Position numbers and translations under genes: made by a program. Positions 8,180 to 16,218 of a DNA stretch of 64,000 nucleotides are shown piece by piece. A model generated the notes under the pieces. It made no database searches and was not told where the DNA came from. It saw only the letters and a program-made list of their open reading frames with translations. Source of the DNA: an uncultured Paracoccaceae bacterium (GTDB taxonomy: Bacteria; Pseudomonadota; Alphaproteobacteria; Rhodobacterales; Rhodobacteraceae); contig CANNCO010000001.1 in NCBI GenBank assembly GCA_947503175.1, forward strand, positions 1 through 64,000, given 5' to 3'. Positions within the stretch are counted from its first letter, which is position 1. Every line of letters begins with the position of its first letter.

Positions 8180-9232
8180 ATGGGCCAGAAGCTTGCCCGG
8201 CAGAACGAAACAGAGCTCCAGAGCATGTGCTGTACCGGTGCGGCGGTGATTGAACATCTCGAACACACCGCCGCGTGACTCGATCCCGGCGCGAAGCCAG
8301 TTCTGGTCTTCCGCCAGAAGCGTGACCGGCCCGCTGTCGAGCAGATCGCATACAAGGCTGAACCGGATCGCGTTCAGACGCTGACCGTCGGGAACTGCCG
8401 TGATCTTGATCTCGCGCCCTACGATGGGGATCAAGCGGTCGAGCACGGAATGCAGGATCCATCTAACCGAGTCCGCGTTAGCTTCGATCTCTGCATCGGG
8501 GAACGAAACGCTGAGGTTCCTGCCCGGATCGGCCAAGGCCGCGATGTCGCGGCACAGATGTCCCAGATCGAAGGTGCCCGCCAGATCCTGCGTGAGAATT
8601 CCGTGATTGCCTCCCTCGTAGCTGTCGATTTCGTCAAGTGCCGAGACCGCGGTTTCCATCAGTAGATCGAGAATCTGGATTTTCTGATCGAGCGGCGGGC
8701 GTAGCTCGCTGCGCAGCATCTTGCAGAAGGTCAGAATGTTGTTCAGCGGGCCGCGCATATGCGTGACGGAGGCGTTCGACAATGTGCGAAGCTGCTCTGC
8801 GCGCCTTTTCAGCGTCGCAAGTTCCGACAGTGATGCATCCAGCTGCGCATTCTTCTGCGTGATATCGAACGATGTTCCGATGATTGCGGAGATACGCCCT
8901 TCATCCATGACCGGTACAAGTGTCGTTCGCCAGGCCCGGGGGCCGGTCGGCAGTTCCAGTAGCTCCTCGTAGGTCAACGGAACACCGCTTTCGAGGCAGC
9001 GCCGGTACCGTTCCGCAACGGCATCTGCAAGCCGGGGTGGAAGAACGGCGTGCGGTGTGTGCCCCGCAATCGTCGTGCTTTGGATGCCCGTAGCCGTTTC
9101 GTGGGCCCTGTTCAGACCAAGAAACCGAAGCGTCCTGTCAGGATCGACCAGAAGCATGAACATCGGCGTATCGAAGAGTTGCAGCGTGCCGAATACATCG
9201 GCAAGCCGGTCGGAAATCTGTAGCGTCGTCAT
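8174..9232 (-). CDS. PAS-domain sensor protein with histidine-kinase-like DHp and degenerate ATPase domain
   Basis: A 352-residue soluble protein. Residues 15-130 form a PAS domain (MLLVDPDRTLRFLGLNRAHE to GTSFDITQKNAQ). A coiled-coil helix (LDASLSELATLKRRAEQLR) leads into a DHp-like helix with THMRGPLNNILTFCKML, which keeps the H-box histidine (normally SHELRTPL). The C-terminal 120 residues look like an ATPase fold but lack the N box and the G1/G2 glycine boxes (CDLLDSGP and RGGVFEMFNHRRTGTAHAL stand in their place). It may be a phosphotransfer or sensing protein and not an active kinase. No response regulator gene is adjacent. Confidence 0.75.
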   Translation of the reverse strand: MTTLQISDRLADVFGTLQLFDTPMFMLLVDPDRTLRFLGLNRAHETATGIQSTTIAGHTPHAVLPPRLADAVAERYRRCLESGVPLTYEELLELPTGPRAWRTTLVPVMDEGRISAIIGTSFDITQKNAQLDASLSELATLKRRAEQLRTLSNASVTHMRGPLNNILTFCKMLRSELRPPLDQKIQILDLLMETAVSALDEIDSYEGGNHGILTQDLAGTFDLGHLCRDIAALADPGRNLSVSFPDAEIEANADSVRWILHSVLDRLIPIVGREIKITAVPDGQRLNAIRFSLVCDLLDSGPVTLLAEDQNWLRAGIESRGGVFEMFNHRRTGTAHALELCFVLPGKLLAHA

Positions 9233-9312
9233 CGTACCCCCAGGAAATCGTCAACCCAACCCTCTGCGTTCCTAACGGAAAGGGGTGAATCGACTCTCAA
9301 CGGTCCGGGACG

Positions 9313-9331
9313 GGTTCGATCAAATTGAACC
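9313..9331 (-). repeat. Short inverted repeat downstream of the PfkB-family gene
   Basis: GGTTCGAT, loop CAA, ATTGAACC forms an 8-bp stem with one G-U pair, just past the stop of the sugar kinase. No T-run follows, so it is at best a weak terminator or an mRNA end stabiliser. Confidence 0.3.
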
Positions 9332-9340
9332 GATCACAGG

Positions 9341-10291
9341 CTAGAGCGCGCAAACCTCGCATTCGCCCATCAGCTTTTCGGTCATCTCGCGATCGCAAAG
9401 GCGCGTGGCCTGGGTGGTCACGGCGGCACTGGCCGCAGCAACGCCGAAGCGCAGGCAATCCTCGACCTTCCATTCACGGGCGAGACCAAGGGTGAATGCG
9501 CCGACGAAACTGTCGCCCGCGCCGACCTTGGAGACGACGGGAACCTTCGCACCCACCGAATGCCAGCTTCCCTGCGCCGAGGCCAGAACCGATCCGTCCG
9601 AACCGCGGGCGACGATCACAAGACGGGCGACCCCGCGGGCCACGAGGCTTTCGGCAAAGCGCGCGCTGTCGGCGGGCGTCGGATGGGCTGCGCCCGCAAG
9701 TTCTTCGCATTCCTCGCCGTTCATACGCAGAACGTGGATTGCCTCGCGCGGTTTTTCGGCCAGATCGAACAATGCCGGGCCGGATGTATCGACGATGATC
9801 CGCGCGCCGCGTTCATTGATGTGCCCGGCCAGGATAGACGGAAATTCCTTGGCGACACCGGGGGGTTGCGACCCCGACAGCACGACAAGCGTGCCGTCGC
9901 CCGTGGCCTGATCGACAGTGGTCAGGGCGCGGGGCACATCCTCTTCCCGCCACGAGGGGCCGGGCATGACAAAGCGGTATTGTTCGCCCGTGCCTTCTTC
10001 GGTGATGGATACCGATTGGCGCGTTTCGCCCGGACCCTGAAAGGCCACGGTGGCCACGCCTTCCATCGCCAGAAGCTGCAACAGATGCGCGCCGGTGGCA
10101 CCGCCGATGGCGACCAGAGCGGTTGACTGACCGCCCAGTTGCCGGATTGCGCGGCTGACATTGATGCCGCCGCCGCCCGGGTCGATCTGGGGTTCCGCGC
10201 AGCGCAGTTTCGGGCCGGGAACGATCTCGGGCGCCGAGGTTGCGTAATCCACGGTCGGGTTCAGCGTGATGGTCAGAATATGCGCTTTCAT
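9341..10291 (-). CDS. PfkB-family hexose/phosphohexose kinase (1-phosphofructokinase or Pfk-2 type)
   Basis: A 316-residue ATP-dependent sugar kinase. The N-terminus HILTITLNPTVDYAT and the substrate-side motif DPGGGGINVSRAI are those of the FruK/PfkB/LacC branch. The C-terminal signature SKVGAGDSFVGAF supplies the catalytic Asp and anion hole. Fructose-1-phosphate and fructose-6-phosphate cannot be told apart from the sequence. No PTS genes are adjacent, which slightly favours a Pfk-2-like role. It is a single gene. Confidence 0.85.
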   Translation of the reverse strand: MKAHILTITLNPTVDYATSAPEIVPGPKLRCAEPQIDPGGGGINVSRAIRQLGGQSTALVAIGGATGAHLLQLLAMEGVATVAFQGPGETRQSVSITEEGTGEQYRFVMPGPSWREEDVPRALTTVDQATGDGTLVVLSGSQPPGVAKEFPSILAGHINERGARIIVDTSGPALFDLAEKPREAIHVLRMNGEECEELAGAAHPTPADSARFAESLVARGVARLVIVARGSDGSVLASAQGSWHSVGAKVPVVSKVGAGDSFVGAFTLGLAREWKVEDCLRFGVAAASAAVTTQATRLCDREMTEKLMGECEVCAL

Positions 10292-10372
10292 ATTGGCCCT
10301 GCGACTATGTTCGCGCTAACAAAATCCGTTGTCGGGTGAAGGTCAACCGGAAAGCCGCGCCAAAGTGACAAA

Positions 10373-10396
10373 GGCCGGCCCGTTTCCGGACCGGCC
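10373..10396 (-). terminator. Rho-independent terminator of the MBL-fold gene
   Basis: GGCCGGCCCG, loop TTTC, CGGACCGGCC: a 10-bp stem with one mismatch. On the minus strand it is followed by TTTGTCACTTT, and it lies about 27 bp past the stop of the gene ending at 10423. Confidence 0.65.
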
Positions 10397-10422
10397 CCGC
10401 AGTCTGACCTCCGGAGGGGATG

Positions 10423-11346
10423 TCAGAGCATCATCTGATAGCTTGCCGGCACATAGCGGAACCCGTCATCGCGGGCTTCGACAAAGCCCATGGCGGGGAA
10501 GGGCATGTGGTAGCCGATGAAGGGGATCCGGTCTGCAGCCAGCATGCCATAGACCTGACGTCGGGTCTGGGCGGCGGCGGCCTTGTCACGGTCAAAGCGG
10601 ACCTCCCAGTCGGGATAGGCGAGGGACCAGACGTAATGGTTCGCCGTATCGGCGGTCAGGACAAGCTGTTCGCCACCCGATTCAAGCATATAGATCATGT
10701 GGCCCGGCGTATGACCGAAGGCCGCCATGCCGGTGACGCCCGATGTCACCGCATCGCCATCGCCGATGAAGGTCGTTTTCTCGGCCAGGGGTTTGACGTT
10801 GTTGTCGAATCCTTCGTTGCCGGTGCCGTCGGTCGTATCAAACTCGACTTGGCCCGTGACATATGCGGCGTTGGGGAACGTCTCGGCGCCGTCGTTCATC
10901 AGGCCGCCAATGTGATCGCCATGCATGTGGGTGATCACCACGTGGGTGATCTGGTCGGGAGTGTAACCCGCCGCGGCAAGTGCCGTCGTGATCCCGCCTG
11001 CGTTCAGGCCGGTGTCGAACAGGATCAGCTCGGACCCGGTGTTCACGACGGTGGGCGTGAAGAAGAACTGTGATTTGTCGTCGGGGATGAAGTTGTCGCG
11101 CGACACCTGCTGGAACGTATCGGCATCGACATTCATCCCGAAGGTGCCCTGGGGGTCGTCCTCGACGGTGCGGGTGCCGGCGAGAAGCGCTGTGACCTCG
11201 AAATCACCCAAAAGAAAGCGGTTGTGGATCGGGCCGCTGGGCCCCTTCTTTTCGACCATCGCGGAGGCTGCTGTGGGTGCGACTGCGGTTGCGAAAGGCA
11301 GGGCAGCGGCGGATGCGAGGGCGGCGCGGCGGGAGATTTTCGTCAT
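10423..11346 (-). CDS. Tat-exported MBL-fold metallo-hydrolase
   Basis: A 307-residue metallo-beta-lactamase-fold hydrolase. The N-terminus has a twin-arginine signal (KISRRAALASAAALPFA), so the folded enzyme is exported to the periplasm. The metal site THMHGDHIGG lies at about residue 140, with later ligands GHTPGHM, LTADTANH and GYHMPFP. Its closest general type is the lactonase/alkylsulfatase-like hydrolases; the substrate is unknown. It stands alone, with its own terminator downstream. Confidence 0.85.
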   Translation of the reverse strand: MTKISRRAALASAAALPFATAVAPTAASAMVEKKGPSGPIHNRFLLGDFEVTALLAGTRTVEDDPQGTFGMNVDADTFQQVSRDNFIPDDKSQFFFTPTVVNTGSELILFDTGLNAGGITTALAAAGYTPDQITHVVITHMHGDHIGGLMNDGAETFPNAAYVTGQVEFDTTDGTGNEGFDNNVKPLAEKTTFIGDGDAVTSGVTGMAAFGHTPGHMIYMLESGGEQLVLTADTANHYVWSLAYPDWEVRFDRDKAAAAQTRRQVYGMLAADRIPFIGYHMPFPAMGFVEARDDGFRYVPASYQMML

Positions 11347-11566
11347 TGGTGACCTCCGGTTATGCTGTTGTGGAGATCAAGATAGCTGGCGGGGGCGATT
11401 GGGAAAGGGGCAGGCGATCACAAGATGGTAAGACGGCCGGACCGTGGGCGCGGATTTGCTTCATGAAACCTGCTTAGAGGTGGAGGTTGCGCGCGGTGGC
11501 GAAGGCGGGTAGGGCGCATATCTGCTTAAGCCACTGAAACAGAACAGATTTCACAATGTGTATTTC

Positions 11567-11598
11567 ATGCGCATACCATGCGGAAACCATGCGCATGG
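11567..11598. repeat. Palindromic repeat element, copy 1
   Basis: ATGCGCAT occurs at 11567-11574 and 11589-11596, 22 bp apart, with CATGCG between. The last 21 nt (11578-11598, containing the 12-bp palindrome CCATGCGCATGG) recur exactly, inverted, at 49526-49546. It lies between the 3' end of the MATE gene and the MBL gene, 220 bp or more upstream of the latter. Confidence 0.6.
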
Positions 11599-11628
11599 AT
11601 GACAGGGATCTGACATGTACCTGGCCCC

Positions 11629-13017
11629 TCAGCGGCGGTGGTGCAGGACCTGAAAAAGACGCAGGTCGCGGGTGAAGGGTTCGGGCGGAGAGCCGTCGCC
11701 TTCGTTCCTCATGACCCGGAAGGCAAGCCAGAGCGAGATCAGACCGAACACCACGCCGCCGACCGCCTGGCCGATCAGAACGCCAGGCGCGCCCAGCCAT
11801 GCGGCAAACAGGATGACCATGGGGATCGTGCCCACCGTGTGCCGCCCCCAGTTGACCCATGTGGAATAGAACGGATGGCCGAGATTGTTGAAAGCGGCGT
11901 TCGAGACGAACAGCATGCCGTTGAAGAAGAAGGCCAGCGCGAGTGGGCCGCAGAACAGAAAGACCAGCTCTTTTGTGATGCCGGTGGCGCTGAACAGACC
12001 TGCAATGGGCTCTCGCAGCACAAAGAGAATGGCGGTGATCAGCACGACGACGATGGCCGTGAAGATCAACGCGTCGCGGAAGGCGCCCCGGACACGGTCA
12101 TGGCGCTTCGCGCCGAAATTCTGGCCGATAATCGGGCCGACGGCGCCGGACAGCGCGAAGAGCACCCCGAAGGCCAGGGGTGTCATGCGGCCGACGATGG
12201 CCATGCCTGCCACGGCGTCTTCGCCGTATTCGGCCATGGCGCGGGTGACATAGGCCTGACCGACGGGCGTCGCCAGTTGCGTCAGGATCGCGGGAACGGC
12301 GATGGTCAGAACCGGCGGCAGGTCGCGGGCCAACCCGCCCGCATCGGGGCGCGTGAAGCCGCCGTGGTGCCGGATGAGCGGCAAGAGAGCGACGGCGGCG
12401 ATAGTGATGCGGGCGGCGACCGAGGCCAGCGCCGCGCCGGTCAGTTCAAGGTCCAGCCCGAAGATCAGGATCGGGTCGAGGATGGCGTTCACCACCCCGC
12501 CCCAGATCGTCGCCATCATGGCCCGGCGCGCATCGCCATGGGCGCGCAGGATCGCGCCGCCGACCATGCCGATGATCAGAAGCGGCATCGAGGGAATGAT
12601 GATCTGAAGGTAGCTGACGGCAAGGTCGAGCGTGTGGCCCGTCGCCCCCAGAAGGGCGGCGAGGGAGCGCAGGTTCACCCAGACAAGCGCGGCGAAGATC
12701 GCCCCGAAGATCACCGCGTAGATCAGCGAATTCGTGGCGCGGGAGCGGGCGAGGTCTTCGTTTCCTTCCCCAAGCGCCCGGGCGACAAGGGCACCCGCGG
12801 CAATGGCCATGCCGATCCCGAAAGAGGTCGTGAAGAACAGGATCGCACCGGCATAACCCACGGCAGCGGCCAGTTCCGCCTTGCCCAGCATCGAGATGAA
12901 GATCATGTCGATGAAGTCGACCGCGAAGACCGCCATCAGGCCGACGCTGGCGGTGAGTGACATCACCGAAATATGTCGAAAGAGATTCCCCTGAAGGAAT
13001 TTAGCCGGTTCCGCCAT
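11629..13017 (-). CDS. MATE-family multidrug/toxin efflux transporter
   Basis: A 462-residue inner-membrane protein with about 12 hydrophobic helices in two homologous halves (FIDMIFISMLGKAELAA in the first, GMAIVGRMTPLAFGV and GQNFGAKRHDRV in the second), the usual MatE pair. It would export organic cations in exchange for Na+ or H+. Length and composition are normal for the family. It stands about 130 bp downstream of gltX on the same strand; substrate specificity cannot be read from sequence. Confidence 0.9.
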   Translation of the reverse strand: MAEPAKFLQGNLFRHISVMSLTASVGLMAVFAVDFIDMIFISMLGKAELAAAVGYAGAILFFTTSFGIGMAIAAGALVARALGEGNEDLARSRATNSLIYAVIFGAIFAALVWVNLRSLAALLGATGHTLDLAVSYLQIIIPSMPLLIIGMVGGAILRAHGDARRAMMATIWGGVVNAILDPILIFGLDLELTGAALASVAARITIAAVALLPLIRHHGGFTRPDAGGLARDLPPVLTIAVPAILTQLATPVGQAYVTRAMAEYGEDAVAGMAIVGRMTPLAFGVLFALSGAVGPIIGQNFGAKRHDRVRGAFRDALIFTAIVVVLITAILFVLREPIAGLFSATGITKELVFLFCGPLALAFFFNGMLFVSNAAFNNLGHPFYSTWVNWGRHTVGTIPMVILFAAWLGAPGVLIGQAVGGVVFGLISLWLAFRVMRNEGDGSPPEPFTRDLRLFQVLHHRR

Positions 13018-13144
13018 GGCGCGACCCTAGCGGCGTGTGTTCTGCGCGGACAGAGCTTTTTCGCCTGACCTTGCAGAGGCGAGCGCCGTTGGCCTGAGGG
13101 CGACTCGCTTTGGATGTTCGGACGAGAAGACGAGCGGGTTGGGG

Positions 13145-14467
13145 CTAGAAGCTAAGGGGCTTCTGCAGCAGGGGCAGGACATCGGCCATTTCGGGCCCGC
13201 GCTCCTTGCCCGTCACAGCGTGGCGGAGCGGCATAAAGAGGCCGCGGCCTTTGCGGCCCGTTGCCTCTTTCACCTGTGACGTCCAGTCGCCCCAGGTATC
13301 AGGGCCGTAGGGATGGGGCGGCAGGAGGGCGATGGCCTGTTCCACGAAGTCGCGGTCTTCGTCAGCGACCATCGGCGTGGCGCCGTCACGGAACAGTGCC
13401 CACCAGTCGGCCATCTCGGCGCGGGTGGCGATGTTTTCGTGCACGACCTCCCAGAATCTCGCGGCGAGGGCGCCGGGGACGCCGAGTTCTTTGATTTCGG
13501 CGGCGACAGCCTCGAAGGGCAGGGCCGCGATGGTGCGGGCTGTCAGGGGTTTGAGGTCGTCGGCGTCGAACTTCGTCGGCGCCGCGCCGAAGCGGGTGAT
13601 GTCGAAGCCCTCGACGATCTCATCAAGTGATGTGCGCAATTCCACCGGATCGGCGCTGCCGAGCCGCGCCATGAGCGAGAGGATCGCCATGGGCTCGATC
13701 CCTTGCGCGCGCAGATCGCGAAGGGCCAGCGTGCCGAGGCGTTTCGACAGCGCCTCGCCCTGCGGGCCGGTCAGAAGCGAATGGTGGGCGAACCGGGGGG
13801 CTGTGCCGCCCAGGGCCGCGATGATCTGAATCTGGGTGGCCGTGTTCGTGACATGGTCGGCGCCGCGCACGATATCGGTGACACCAAACTCCGTGTCATC
13901 GGCGACCGAGGCGAGGGTGTAGAGGAACTGACCGTCACCGCGGATCAGGACCGGGTCGGAGACGCTGGCGGCGTCGATCGAAATCGGGCCGAGGATGCCG
14001 TCGGTCCATTCGATCCGTTCGTGATCGAGCTTGAAGCGCCAGACGCCGTCGCCGCGTTCGGCGCGGAGTTTCGCGCGGTCGTCGTCGGAAAGTGCCAGCG
14101 CCGCGCGGTCATAGACCGGGGGCTTGCCCATGTTCAAAAGCTTCTTGCGCTTGAGATCCAGTTCGGTGGGCGTCTCGAATGCCTCGTAGAGCCGGCCCGA
14201 GGTCCGCAGTTCATCGGCCGCGGCATTGTAGCGGTCGATGCGGCTAGACTGATGTTCTTCCCGGTCCCAAGTGAGGCCCAGCCATTCAAGGTCTTCGCGG
14301 ATCGCGTCGATATACTCCTGCTTCGAGCGTTCCGGGTCGGTATCGTCGAAGCGCAGGATGAAGGTGCCGCCCGCCTTACGCGCGATCAGCCAGTTGAACA
14401 GCGCCGCGCGCAGGTTGCCGATATGGATATAGCCGGTGGGCGAGGGCGCGAAACGGGTGGTGGTCAT
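13145..14467 (-). CDS. gltX: Glutamate--tRNA ligase, short second-type form
   Basis: A class I aminoacyl-tRNA synthetase. It has the HIGH-type motif PTGYIHIGNLRAAL at residues 9-22 and the KMSKS-equivalent ALSKRLGTL, followed by a helical anticodon-binding domain. At 440 residues it is shorter than the ~470-490 usual for the main GltX; alphaproteobacteria commonly carry two GltX proteins, and this looks like the shorter one. AAGGAGAG precedes the ATG. Divergent from the zincin gene, with starts 51 bp apart. Whether it charges tRNA-Glu or also mischarges tRNA-Gln cannot be told from the sequence. Confidence 0.92.
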   Translation of the reverse strand: MTTTRFAPSPTGYIHIGNLRAALFNWLIARKAGGTFILRFDDTDPERSKQEYIDAIREDLEWLGLTWDREEHQSSRIDRYNAAADELRTSGRLYEAFETPTELDLKRKKLLNMGKPPVYDRAALALSDDDRAKLRAERGDGVWRFKLDHERIEWTDGILGPISIDAASVSDPVLIRGDGQFLYTLASVADDTEFGVTDIVRGADHVTNTATQIQIIAALGGTAPRFAHHSLLTGPQGEALSKRLGTLALRDLRAQGIEPMAILSLMARLGSADPVELRTSLDEIVEGFDITRFGAAPTKFDADDLKPLTARTIAALPFEAVAAEIKELGVPGALAARFWEVVHENIATRAEMADWWALFRDGATPMVADEDRDFVEQAIALLPPHPYGPDTWGDWTSQVKEATGRKGRGLFMPLRHAVTGKERGPEMADVLPLLQKPLSF

Positions 14468-14518
14468 GGAACTCTCCTTAGTGCGCGCCCTCTTTCATAT
14501 GGGCGGCGTTTTGTCCAT

Positions 14519-14932
14519 ATGGCGGGAATGGAGTGGACCACACGCACCGCGCCCGATCTGGCGGATATCGAGGCGATGGCGCAGGCCGCGATTGCGGCGC
14601 TGCCCGAGGCCTATTGCGTGGCGGCGGCTGAGGTCGTGCTGCGGGTCGAGGAATTTGCGCCCGAGGCGATGCTCGCCCAGATGGGGCTAGAGGACGGGTT
14701 CGACCTGACCGGCCTTTACGAGGGTATCCCCCTGACCGAGAAATCGGTAGCGGATCAGCCGATGGTGCCTGATACGATCTGGCTGTTCCGGCGGCCCATT
14801 CTGGATGAATGGGTGGCGCGCGGCGACGTGGCGCTGGCCGATCTGGTGGGGCATGTGTTCGTGCACGAGCTTGCGCATCACTTCGGGTGGTCGGACGCGG
14901 ATATCGCGCGGATCGACCGGTGGTGGGAATAG
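14519..14932 (+). CDS. Small zincin-type metallopeptidase-family protein
   Basis: A protein of 134-137 residues hidden inside a longer track ORF (13703-14932) whose first part is antisense to gltX. ATG starts exist at 14519 and 14528. It belongs to the minimal-zincin family (PF06262-like), shown by VFVHELAHHFGWSDADI with an HExxH zinc motif near the C-terminus; the preceding IWLFRRPILDEW is also characteristic. The physiological substrate of the family is not well defined. It has no signal peptide. Confidence 0.85.
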   Translation: MAGMEWTTRTAPDLADIEAMAQAAIAALPEAYCVAAAEVVLRVEEFAPEAMLAQMGLEDGFDLTGLYEGIPLTEKSVADQPMVPDTIWLFRRPILDEWVARGDVALADLVGHVFVHELAHHFGWSDADIARIDRWWE

Positions 14933-15300
14933 GCCGGCACTGTTGCGGGGCGCTGCCCCGGTTCCGCATCCTCGTCTGAAGCCGCGCGGTTGCCGGCGTT
15001 TGTGCCGCGGGCATCCCGGCATCCGCCGAGCGGCGAAAACTCTGTCGGCGGATCGTCATTTCTTTTCTTGACAACGGCTGAGCATTAATAAATCATTAGG
15101 TTTGCTAATGATGCATTAGCATTTGTGATTGTGACTGTCGGCAATGTGTATGTGACGGTCTCGGGGACGGTGTCGAGGCGAGGGCCAGGGCTATGATGCA
15201 TGGAGTTTCGAAGCGGCCAACGCCTGCCCGGAGACCGTAGAGAAAGTGTAACGAGTGGGGCGTTTTTTGCCCCGTGTTCTGTAGGGGGCAGTTCGACCCG
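14933..15300. promoter_or_regulatory. AT-rich intergenic region with promoter-like and operator-like sequences
   Basis: No gene is seen. A TTGACA box lies at 15068-15073, followed by an unusually AT-rich stretch (CATTAATAAATCATTAGG) where a -10 could sit. The perfect inverted repeat GCTAATG-ATG-CATTAGC occupies 15104-15120, and the CATTA/TAATG core recurs four times between 15083 and 15120, as expected of an operator array. A GGGGC/GCCCC hairpin (15257-15273) precedes the ribosome site of the 63-aa ORF. Confidence 0.4.
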
Positions 15301-15492
15301 ATGAGTGAGAAGACCTGGTTGCGCGACGCGCTTCACGACCTGAGAAAATATGCGCAGGAAAAGGGGCTGAAAGAGGCCGACGATGCCCTGAGAATCGCAA
15401 TTATCCGTGTGTCGCTGGAGGCGGATATTCCGACGGGCCTTTCGGTATCCGAACTGATCAGGGATCAGGACAAGGGCGGCGGGGGCGTGTGA
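15301..15492 (+). CDS. Small hypothetical protein (63 aa)
   Basis: Starts MSEKTWLRDALHDLRKYAQ. The ATG at 15301 is preferred over the track start because GTAGGGGGCAG lies just upstream. The sequence is one charged amphipathic helical stretch (LRDALHDLRKYAQEKGLKEADDALRIAIIRVSLEAD) and a glycine tail. No family is recognised. It is preceded by the operator-like AT-rich region and followed by a hairpin, so it appears to be a free-standing unit. Confidence 0.6.
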   Translation: MSEKTWLRDALHDLRKYAQEKGLKEADDALRIAIIRVSLEADIPTGLSVSELIRDQDKGGGGV

Positions 15493-15504
15493 GCGGCCGC
15501 CCTT
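15472..15504 (+). terminator. Hairpin at the end of the 63-aa ORF
   Basis: AAGGGCGGC (15472-15480) and GCCGCCCTT (15496-15504) form a 9-bp stem overlapping the stop codon. No T-run follows. Confidence 0.4.
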
Positions 15505-16218
15505 CTGAGCCATCAACGTTGTGACCGTTCGGCCTGCAATGCGACGATGGGCGCTGTAGGCCCAGGCCACAGCCTTTCACCACCTTATCGATACGAGGGT
15601 TCAAGCTGTTCGACCCAAGGATCGCCATATGACGCGGTCCCATCGGTCAGCATTTGCAGGAAACTGACCTCCACGCGAAACCGGTCGGTTCGTCAACCAT
15701 GGGGAGCGCATAGGGGCTTTTTATGACAGCCGCCCTGCAAAACAGGCCGCGACACCCTCGGCGCGATCCGCCAATGGTCCACCATGCGCTTTGAACAGTT
15801 CCTTTTGAGTGTGCCCGTCCCGCTCGGGCAGTTCGGGGACATCTCCGGTCAGATATTGATGCTCAAGCGCAAACTCTGCGAGACATTCGCCGATTTCACG
15901 CTGCGATCCGGCCATATGATCCGCCAAAGTTCAAAGGGGCTTTGCGATCTGCCCTGAGTCTGTTCTTCGAGAAGTTCACCGAAAGACCTTCTGCCACGCA
16001 CCTTGGGCTGGATATGTGATTGGGCCTTGGAAACCACAACAAGCATGGCTGTTTTCGTGTTCATCGATGCTCCCGAAAGAGGAGTGTTGATGGATCACGG
16101 GCCGCTCAAAGGTGGTCTTGCCGATGCTGGTCCGGGCGGATCGGCACGCGCGGCTTTTCGCGCATTGCCGGCGGCGAGGTCTTTGTTGCCGTGCCCCGGG
16201 TGAGCTTCTATCAGCCAG
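15505..16218. other. Gene-poor stretch with possibly decayed coding sequence
   Basis: No intact gene is convincing. On the minus strand, two overlapping ORFs in different frames (15849-16064, starting MNTKTAMLVVVSKAQ; 15721-15927, with SQREIGECLAEFALEHQYL) read like successive parts of one frameshifted protein. I do not recognise the family. The remainder up to the ribokinase stop contains only short open frames. Confidence 0.3.

Noticed and set aside
11638-12960. 440-aa highly charged ORF antisense to the MATE gene
   Set aside because: Asp/Arg/Gln/Gly-rich composition is typical of the complement of membrane-protein codons.
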